A stretch of DNA of 64,000 nt from Symmachiella dynata (GTDB lineage Bacteria > Planctomycetota > Planctomycetia > Planctomycetales > Planctomycetaceae), in contig NZ_CP036276.1 of NCBI RefSeq assembly GCF_007747995.1, positions 2,843,001 through 2,907,000 on the forward strand. The letters are read 5' to 3'. This document shows, piece by piece, positions 58,224 to 64,000 of this stretch. The translations under genes were made by a program, and so were the position numbers. Under the pieces are notes generated by a model. That model was not told the DNA's origin, ran no database searches, and saw only the letters and a program-made list of their open reading frames with translations. Within the stretch, counting starts at the first letter, position 1. Each line of letters opens with the position of its first letter.

Positions 58224-60365
58224 ATGCCGCCGCAAGAATCGAATCCGTTATTGCGTCCGTTGTCTATTTTGCTTGCTGGGGTTTCGCTCGCCATTGGGTG
58301 GGGGATTCGCGGCAACTATGGGCATGAAACCGGCGCCATGTTTCCTGGAGCTTTGACGGCTATTGCTGTCTGTTTGCTGTCGGGGCGTGAGGATTGGCGG
58401 CAACGGGTGGGGCAGTTCGCGCTGTTTGGCATGCTGGGCTGGGGCTTTGGCGGGTCGATGTCTTACATGCAGGTGATTGGCTTTTCGCAATCGGGGCATG
58501 CGCCGACGCAGTTGTTTGGATTTGCCGGATTGTTTTTCATCGGCTTCTTGTGGGCGGCGTTGGGCGGCATGGGAACAGCGCTGCCGGCGGTGATGGATAA
58601 GCAGCGGCTCAATAATATCTTCAAACCGCTTGTCTGTTTGTTAGGGATTTGGGTCGTGCTTTACGTGGCGCTGTTTCCCATCATGCGGTCTGTCCAAGCG
58701 TATCTAGAGCTCGACGGTTTTCCTGCCCCGATGCAGCGACAGGAATGGGGGCTGTATTGGTTCGACAGCGACTGGTTCACGGTGCTGTTTGTGTTGAGCG
58801 GTGTTTTGCTGTTTGATTTTTTCAATCGCCGCTGTGGCCATTGGCTTCAACTGTTGCTGTTTTCAGCGATTGGTGCCGCTGTGGGCTTGGGAGTGATGTT
58901 TGGATTAACGCAGCTGGGCTGGACGGAATCTATCTACAACACGTTGGTACAACATCAAGGCGTCTACGGCGATCGCTTCACCGCCGAACAATTGGCGGTG
59001 ACCAATTGGCCGCCGATCATTCTGCACTTTGCCACCCATGAAAAATTCCTCTGTAACGGTGATCTATTGGGAATTCTTCTCGGCTTGCTGTTGGGCATCA
59101 CGGTCTATTTTGCCATGTACGGGCAGTTTCGCGATGACTCGGGTTTGTTCTTGTGGATGGCGGTCGGTTGGTTTGTTTGTTTTTTAGCGCTGCCGGTCAT
59201 CGGAAGCCTGTTTTTTGCCGACATTGGCGGGCTGCGGATGACGCCACCGCGGGGGGACAACTGGGCGGGTGTGTTGGGAACATTTCTGGGGGCGAGTATC
59301 TATCTGCTGCGGCATCGGCTCAAGGCGGTCGTTTTGGTGGGCGTGGTGTGCGGCATCATTGGCGGTCTTGGGTTTTCGGGGATCTCTTTGTTGCAGGGCC
59401 TGTTGTTGTCGGTCGGCAACGAACGGGTTTCGGACGATCCGGCGATTCAACAGAAATGGACTGAGTGGCAGCAAACGGAATGGGAGCCGACGGATTGGAT
59501 GGACAAGACGCAAAAAATGCCGACGCCGGCATTTGTGAATGAGCTCCGCGAATCGCGCAAAGAAGAGCTGGCACCGTGGCAGCATTTTCATCGCCAAAAT
59601 TGGCACAGCTTTTTGGAGCAGTCCTACGGGTTCGTCAACGGACTGGCGGTGATCTTCGCCATGGCGATTGTGCTACCACGTGTTCCTAAGTTGGATGACG
59701 ATGTTGTCCCGCGACAACGGTGGACAGAAATTGTCTCCATTACGTTCGCGTTGCCGGCATTGGTCTTTGTGAACATGTTCAAAAACATCAAGGACTGGTC
59801 CCCACTGGAGGGGGCAAAAAAACTGTTGCCGAACGTGATGAAAGCACCATGGATCGACTTTGAAATGTCGGCCGGGGGGTGGTTCAATTTCTTCTTTGCG
59901 TTGGCCACGGTGGCGTTTGTCGGTTTGATGATCGCACACACACGCCGGCGGTTGGCAATTGTGCCTGCCAGTTGGATCGGTCGCGGGCAGTTGTTGTATT
60001 TTTTGTTGTTGTGGGCATTTGTGTTGGGCAATTTCGCCAAGGCGCTCGCCTATTTTGGCGAGGGGCGATTGCTGACCGAAGGAATCATCATCGTCAATGC
60101 GGTGATTGCGACCGTGCTGGTGCTGCTCTTGCCCCGGGAAGGGGAACAGGTCCGGCAGTACGGCGAAGTGAACTTCAACCGCTGGTTACTCGGTTCGGCG
60201 GTGTTGGGGCTGATCTTGTTTGCGGCCGTGCCATTTATCGAACGGAAAGCCTTGCGCAGCGTTTACGGCGACGCCCGTGTGGGGCATGGCGGGATCAACC
60301 GGCGGTTCGACCCCAACGCCAATTGGAACCGTATCCCGCTGCTCAAAGGGCAACAGCACCGTTAA
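58224..60365 (+). CDS. Large multi-pass membrane protein, unknown function
   Basis: A 713-residue protein with about fourteen likely membrane helices, starting with PLSILLAGVSLAIGWGIRGNYGHETGAMFPGALTAIAV. Repeated small-residue motifs such as GMLGWGFGGSMSY and GFLWAALGGMGTALP suggest packed helices. A soluble loop lies near 400-475 (QKWTEWQQTEWEPTDWMDKTQKMP). I recognise no family. It is the last plus-strand gene of the run and faces the oxidoreductase genes across a 251-base gap with palindromes. Confidence 0.75.
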   Translation: MPPQESNPLLRPLSILLAGVSLAIGWGIRGNYGHETGAMFPGALTAIAVCLLSGREDWRQRVGQFALFGMLGWGFGGSMSYMQVIGFSQSGHAPTQLFGFAGLFFIGFLWAALGGMGTALPAVMDKQRLNNIFKPLVCLLGIWVVLYVALFPIMRSVQAYLELDGFPAPMQRQEWGLYWFDSDWFTVLFVLSGVLLFDFFNRRCGHWLQLLLFSAIGAAVGLGVMFGLTQLGWTESIYNTLVQHQGVYGDRFTAEQLAVTNWPPIILHFATHEKFLCNGDLLGILLGLLLGITVYFAMYGQFRDDSGLFLWMAVGWFVCFLALPVIGSLFFADIGGLRMTPPRGDNWAGVLGTFLGASIYLLRHRLKAVVLVGVVCGIIGGLGFSGISLLQGLLLSVGNERVSDDPAIQQKWTEWQQTEWEPTDWMDKTQKMPTPAFVNELRESRKEELAPWQHFHRQNWHSFLEQSYGFVNGLAVIFAMAIVLPRVPKLDDDVVPRQRWTEIVSITFALPALVFVNMFKNIKDWSPLEGAKKLLPNVMKAPWIDFEMSAGGWFNFFFALATVAFVGLMIAHTRRRLAIVPASWIGRGQLLYFLLLWAFVLGNFAKALAYFGEGRLLTEGIIIVNAVIATVLVLLLPREGEQVRQYGEVNFNRWLLGSAVLGLILFAAVPFIERKALRSVYGDARVGHGGINRRFDPNANWNRIPLLKGQQHR

Positions 60366-60420
60366 GGGGTGAGGGGTGATTTCCTCTGAGCTGAGCGCCA
60401 TGCACAGGCAATGCGTTTCT

Positions 60421-60602
60421 CCCTCTCCCCTTGGGAGAGGGCCGGGGTGAGGGATTTCGACCAACAAGCGGCATTCCACCTCTCCAATGCTGCCGCACGT
60501 TTTTCAATGCGCGCGGAGTCGACACGCGGACGGATCAATTGCCGTGTCGTTCTCATTGGAGAAGCTACCGCCCTACGCGGGAAAGGTGCGTCGCGACGCA
60601 CC
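60421..60602. repeat. Palindromic repeats between convergent genes
   Basis: CCCTCTCCC-CTT-GGGAGAGGG (60421-60441) is followed by GCCGGGGTGAGGG, and an 18-base perfect palindrome GGTGCGTCGCGACGCACC lies at 60585-60602. They fill the gap between the stops at 60365 and 60617, so could serve as a bidirectional terminator. They resemble widespread repetitive palindromes. Confidence 0.6.
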
Positions 60603-60616
60603 CTACGATGCATTGC

Positions 60617-62269
60617 TTATCTGAGGCCGGCGAGTTCTTGGAGTTGGTGCCAGTTTTCTAGCCGGTCTTCCTTGGATGCCAGTAACGTCTCCGACGGGTT
60701 GCCGTCTTTGTCGAAGTGTTTCGAGAAGCGTCCCTCGCTGCGGCAGAAGTCGATGAAATCGACGACCTCTTTGGTTTTGGGGTTCTTCCACCAATCGTCT
60801 TTGACGGACGGATTGCCCTGCAGCGACAACCGTTTTTTGATCGTGTCCCCTTTGGTGGGATCGTGAATCAACAGCGGAAAGGCCCGTGTGTCGACCGCCA
60901 GTCGCGCTTGGTCGGTGGCCATGTTGTCAGCAACGCCATGTTCGGGCTGGCAGGTGGTGTAACAATTGATGATCGCCGGACCATCGAACTCCAGTGCGCC
61001 GATAACCGATTTGTAGAAGTGATTGGTATGCGCACAGGTGGTTTGTGCCACATAGGTGCGGGGGTGCATCATGGCGATTTGCGCGATTTCCTTGCGGCGC
61101 TCCTGTTTGCCGGCATGTAGTTTTCCGTGAATGGACATCTTTGTGTTTTGACCGGCATAAGTTGCCGTCGATGCTTGTCCACCGGTGTTGGAATAGACCT
61201 GTGTGTCGAGCACGAAGACTTTGATGTTCATCCCCGAGGCCAACATCCGTGACAGTGACTGAAAGCCGATGTCAAACATCGCGCCGTCGCCGCCCACACA
61301 CCACAGGGGCCGGTCTTGCCAACCCATCTGATCCCAACGGCTGCGGATGCCCATTGCATCGGCGGCCACGTTTTCGAACAGGGAATTGGTCCAAGGGACG
61401 AGATAGGGGTTATACGGATAGGTCGACGTATAGACCGTGTTGCAGCCGGTCGCGGCAGCGATGCCCCATTTGTCGCCGTGCATATTCCCGGTCGCTGAGC
61501 AGAGCATCCGCAGGGCGGTGCCTTCGCCGCACCCGGCGCAGGATCCTGCGCCGCCTGTATAAATGTGCGTCTGTTCTTTGAGCATCATGTCGATCAACAG
61601 GTTGTCGTTGATGTACGACTCATCGGAGGGGCCGATGTTTTTGAACATGCGATGACTTTTGCGAATGTCGGTCATCACCTGTTCGGTCTTGGGGACCATC
61701 TTAAGCGCTAAATCGTCGCAGACGGTCACGCATTCGGCGCAGCCTTTGCACTTACTGGGATCGATGATGATCGCAAACCGTCCGCCTTCCTTGCCCTTCT
61801 TTTTCGGGCCGTCGTAGTACTTGCGTGTCTTGGACCATTGTTTTTCAAACATCCCGCGTTCGGACTCATCTTGGAGGCCGGCCAGTTTCTCTTCCAACGT
61901 GGATTCGGCCAATACCTTGCCCAGGATCGCCGTATCGGGACAAAGTGTCACGCAATCCATGCAGCCGGTGCAGTTTTCTGTGACGTATTCGGGGATTTCC
62001 GGGGCCACATAGCTGAAGTCGCGCAGAGTAGCTGTCCCGGCGGGAATCAAGGAGCGCGCGGTTGTTAAATCGGCGGGGAGTGATTTTTCGGCGCCGCCCG
62101 CTTCGTAGCCGTGAATGATGCGATTGTTGAAGTCGTTGACATCCAGGATCGGCAGGTCGACAGAAATATAAGGAGCGTCAACCAGGGTGCCGTAGGAATT
62201 GTTATTTTGCGGATCGCGTTCACTCGCCTCGTTCATGTTGGCGGTGGCGGTTTCGTCGACGGTCGCCAT
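60617..62269 (-). CDS. 2-oxoacid:ferredoxin oxidoreductase, ferredoxin and TPP-binding (beta) part
   Basis: A 550-residue protein, started at MATVDETATANMNEASER with GGAGGAAAGGG upstream. Two [4Fe-4S] clusters are coded by CTGCMDCVTLCP and CKGCAECVTVC. After them comes the TPP domain: SCAGCGEGTALRML (cluster cysteines), ATGCNTVYTSTYPYNPY, WCVGGDGAMFDIGFQSLSRML with the GDG of the diphosphate site, and VLDTQVYSNTGGQAS. A late cysteine in CYTTCQPEHG would complete a cluster. This corresponds to the C-terminal third of NifJ-type pyruvate:ferredoxin oxidoreductase, whose remaining domains are in the gene just upstream. The enzyme would make acetyl-CoA and reduced ferredoxin, or work in reverse. 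It is 106 bases downstream of its partner. Confidence 0.93.
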   Translation of the reverse strand: MATVDETATANMNEASERDPQNNNSYGTLVDAPYISVDLPILDVNDFNNRIIHGYEAGGAEKSLPADLTTARSLIPAGTATLRDFSYVAPEIPEYVTENCTGCMDCVTLCPDTAILGKVLAESTLEEKLAGLQDESERGMFEKQWSKTRKYYDGPKKKGKEGGRFAIIIDPSKCKGCAECVTVCDDLALKMVPKTEQVMTDIRKSHRMFKNIGPSDESYINDNLLIDMMLKEQTHIYTGGAGSCAGCGEGTALRMLCSATGNMHGDKWGIAAATGCNTVYTSTYPYNPYLVPWTNSLFENVAADAMGIRSRWDQMGWQDRPLWCVGGDGAMFDIGFQSLSRMLASGMNIKVFVLDTQVYSNTGGQASTATYAGQNTKMSIHGKLHAGKQERRKEIAQIAMMHPRTYVAQTTCAHTNHFYKSVIGALEFDGPAIINCYTTCQPEHGVADNMATDQARLAVDTRAFPLLIHDPTKGDTIKKRLSLQGNPSVKDDWWKNPKTKEVVDFIDFCRSEGRFSKHFDKDGNPSETLLASKEDRLENWHQLQELAGLR

Positions 62270-62375
62270 GTGATTTCCCTTTCCTCCCCGAATCACGAGG
62301 AGATTCAGACGGTTGGTTTGTTCGTGGAAGACAAGTCCGTTGCACTGAGACTGCAAATGCCGAAGTCACCGAACG

Positions 62376-64000
62376 TCAGGGGTGGCCGTTGTTGATGATG
62401 TCCCGCGGGACCTCATTCATCTCGCTGTAGCCGCGTTTGACACAGGTCAGGTTGTCTTGCACGACTTGCTCGCCGCGTTTACCGAAATATTTTCGCAGGG
62501 CCTTTTCGACACCGGCGTAAACTTCGTCATCGGACATGGCGGCGTCTTGAGAAAACGGGGTCAGCTTGAGAAACGCCCCCAGCAGCACGATGCCCTGCAT
62601 CCGCATTTCCAAGTCGGCGACGGATGCCACATCGCGGGCAATGCTGACCATATCCAGGAAATTCAGTCGCAACTGCTTTTCGCGAATGGTCTGTTGGTGA
62701 TGAGGCGGAACGCGTTTCCAGACCTCCGCGGGATCGGAATAAGGGCTTTGCATCACGATGGCTCCGCCATCCACCATGCCGGTGAGCGGGTTGCCGCTGA
62801 TAAGCGCGTTGGAATCGTTGAGCACAACCAGATCGACGTAAGCCAATTCACTATGGGAAAAAATATGCGAATCGGCGATCGTCAGATAATAGGTCGTCGG
62901 CAGGCCTTTCTTTTCCGAGCCGTATTTCGGGTACGCCTGGACGTCCTTGCCGAAGACCTGTCCGCCGATGGTGGCGATCACTTTGTTGGTGGTCACCGAG
63001 CCGAACCCGCCGACCGAGTGCCCCCGCATGGAGAAGGCACCTGGGGGACGCAAATCGGGGTCTTCTTTGATCTCTAACGACGTGGAGTGTTTGATGCCGA
63101 CGGAGAAGAAATCTTGGGAGTCGGTCATCATGTTGTCGAAGATGGCGATGATGTCGCCCGGACGCACATCGCGGCTGCCGAGTCCAGCGGCTCCGTGGTA
63201 GATTTTGGGGATGCGGTCGATCTTCTCCACACCATTTTGCCCGGTCATCGCATCACAAAACGCCGCTTTGATTTCGCGGGTCAGGTGGTTCCCGGTCGTG
63301 GAGAGTGGATCATCCATCCGCTCAATCACCGTAAACGCCTTGCAATGTTCCAGTGCTTCGACAATCTGCCGGGACGGGAAGGGGCGGAAGCAATAGATAT
63401 TCAGGCAGCCCGCTTTGATCCCTTTTTCGTCGCGGAGGTAATCGATCGTGATCTGGGCGGTCTCCATATAAGACCCGATGCCGACCAGAATGTACTCGGC
63501 ATCTTCGCAGCGATAGCCGTCGACGAAGTCATATTTCCGCCCGGTATTGCGGTAGAACTCTTCAAAGGCTTCTTCCAAGGCCGGTTCGACTTGGTCGTAA
63601 TACCAACGCTGCGCCAATTTGCCTTTCATGTAGGAGTCTTGGTTTTGGACGACGCCCGACATCAGCGGATTGTCGGTGTCCATCAGATTCATCAGTTTGT
63701 CTTCCGGCTTGCCGATGAATTCCTTCATGAATTCTTCTTCGGGTAGCCGGACCGATTCGACGGTGTGCGTGGTCAAAAAACCATCCTGCACATTCAAAAA
63801 CGGCGTGACGGAGGCTTCCGCGGCGCGGCGGCTGATGAGACACAAATCGCCCGCTTCCTGCGCGTTGCGGCCAAACAAGATGCCCCAGCCGCAATCGGCA
63901 ACGCTCATCACGTCGTCGTGCCCGGCATGGACATTGAGGCTGTGGCTGGTCAGTGCGCGGGCCCCGATGTTGAAGACCACCGGCAGGCGTTTGCCGGAGA
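62376..64000 (-). CDS. 2-oxoacid:ferredoxin oxidoreductase, alpha and gamma part (partial, cut by window edge)
   Basis: At least 540 residues are visible and the frame stays open to the window end, so the N-terminus lies beyond 64000. The visible part begins within the first domain (PVVFNIGARALTSHSLNVHAGHDDVMSVADCGWGILFGRNAQEAGDL), passes through domain II (YILVGIGSYMETAQITIDYLRDEKGIKAGCLNIYCFRPFPSRQIVEAL) and domain III, the gamma part (GFGSVTTNKVIATIGGQVFGKDVQAYPKYG, IFSHSELAYVDLVVLND). This matches NifJ domains I-III. The ferredoxin and TPP domains are in the gene downstream, so the single NifJ chain is divided here into two. The final GQVFGKDVQAY pattern of the gamma subunit is well kept, and activity is likely. 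Confidence 0.93.
   Translation of the reverse strand, partial: SGKRLPVVFNIGARALTSHSLNVHAGHDDVMSVADCGWGILFGRNAQEAGDLCLISRRAAEASVTPFLNVQDGFLTTHTVESVRLPEEEFMKEFIGKPEDKLMNLMDTDNPLMSGVVQNQDSYMKGKLAQRWYYDQVEPALEEAFEEFYRNTGRKYDFVDGYRCEDAEYILVGIGSYMETAQITIDYLRDEKGIKAGCLNIYCFRPFPSRQIVEALEHCKAFTVIERMDDPLSTTGNHLTREIKAAFCDAMTGQNGVEKIDRIPKIYHGAAGLGSRDVRPGDIIAIFDNMMTDSQDFFSVGIKHSTSLEIKEDPDLRPPGAFSMRGHSVGGFGSVTTNKVIATIGGQVFGKDVQAYPKYGSEKKGLPTTYYLTIADSHIFSHSELAYVDLVVLNDSNALISGNPLTGMVDGGAIVMQSPYSDPAEVWKRVPPHHQQTIREKQLRLNFLDMVSIARDVASVADLEMRMQGIVLLGAFLKLTPFSQDAAMSDDEVYAGVEKALRKYFGKRGEQVVQDNLTCVKRGYSEMNEVPRDIINNGHP

Overview
The window looks like the chromosome of a Planctomycetota bacterium (class Planctomycetia). 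The basis is family content: two DUF1501 twin-arginine proteins, a DUF1549/DUF1553 (PSD1) cytochrome protein, a PVC-type membrane-bound dehydrogenase with a C-terminal haem motif, an iduronate-sulfatase-like sulfatase, a BlaI/M56 pair and many secreted proteins of unknown function. Housekeeping genes (metK, waaA, secA, nusA, infB, rbfA, yebC) are intact. I see no tRNA, rRNA, CRISPR array, transposase or phage gene, so this is ordinary chromosome with a few odd loci.

Layout. 1-6.7 kb (mostly minus): a CBS protein, a small membrane protein, the haem/HEAT protein and a DUF1501 protein. 6.9-10.3 kb (plus): NAD-type isocitrate/isopropylmalate dehydrogenase and two unknowns. 10.3-15.6 kb (minus): a BlaI repressor overlapping a giant M56 peptidase-LRR-thioredoxin fusion, and a degenerate phosphohexomutase. 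15.7-23.8 kb: a small beta-sandwich protein, a membrane protein, then metK, waaA and secA on the minus strand. 24.2-27.8 kb: a molybdopterin oxidoreductase, a VOC protein, a sulfatase and a membrane protein. 28.8-39.2 kb (plus): a large secreted protein, a Ser/Thr kinase, the PSD1/DUF1501 pair, and a small-gene cluster with an SMI1/KNR4 protein and a GNAT acetyltransferase. 39.2-42.7 kb (minus): DUF486, an MFS transporter and a TPR protein. 43.7-60.4 kb (plus): nusA-infB-rbfA, an EndoIII-like protein with a lysine-rich tail, a TPR protein, yebC, three double-zinc-ribbon membrane paralogues and two membrane proteins. 60.6-64 kb (minus): a pyruvate:ferredoxin-type oxidoreductase split into two genes, the upstream one cut by the window edge.

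How genes work together. The PSD1 and DUF1501 genes form the usual planctomycete pair, and the haem/HEAT and DUF1501 genes at 1.8-6.7 kb form a similar one. BlaI and the M56 fusion probably form a repressor/anti-repressor switch, with three 17-bp repeats in the promoter as candidate operators. nusA, infB and rbfA form the translation/transcription-factor cluster, but rimP is missing and the leader carries a consensus-like promoter and an intrinsic terminator. The two oxidoreductase genes together supply the domains of a NifJ-like enzyme.

The most unusual points are the M56-LRR-thioredoxin fusion with its iteron-like promoter, a fourfold internal repeat in the SecA scaffold region, an EndoIII-fold protein that has lost its usual motifs and gained a histone-H1-like tail, a phosphomannomutase homologue without its catalytic serine, and a family of perfect hairpins with exactly three-base loops in intergenic DNA. 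I could not run searches or folding; names rest on motifs read by eye.
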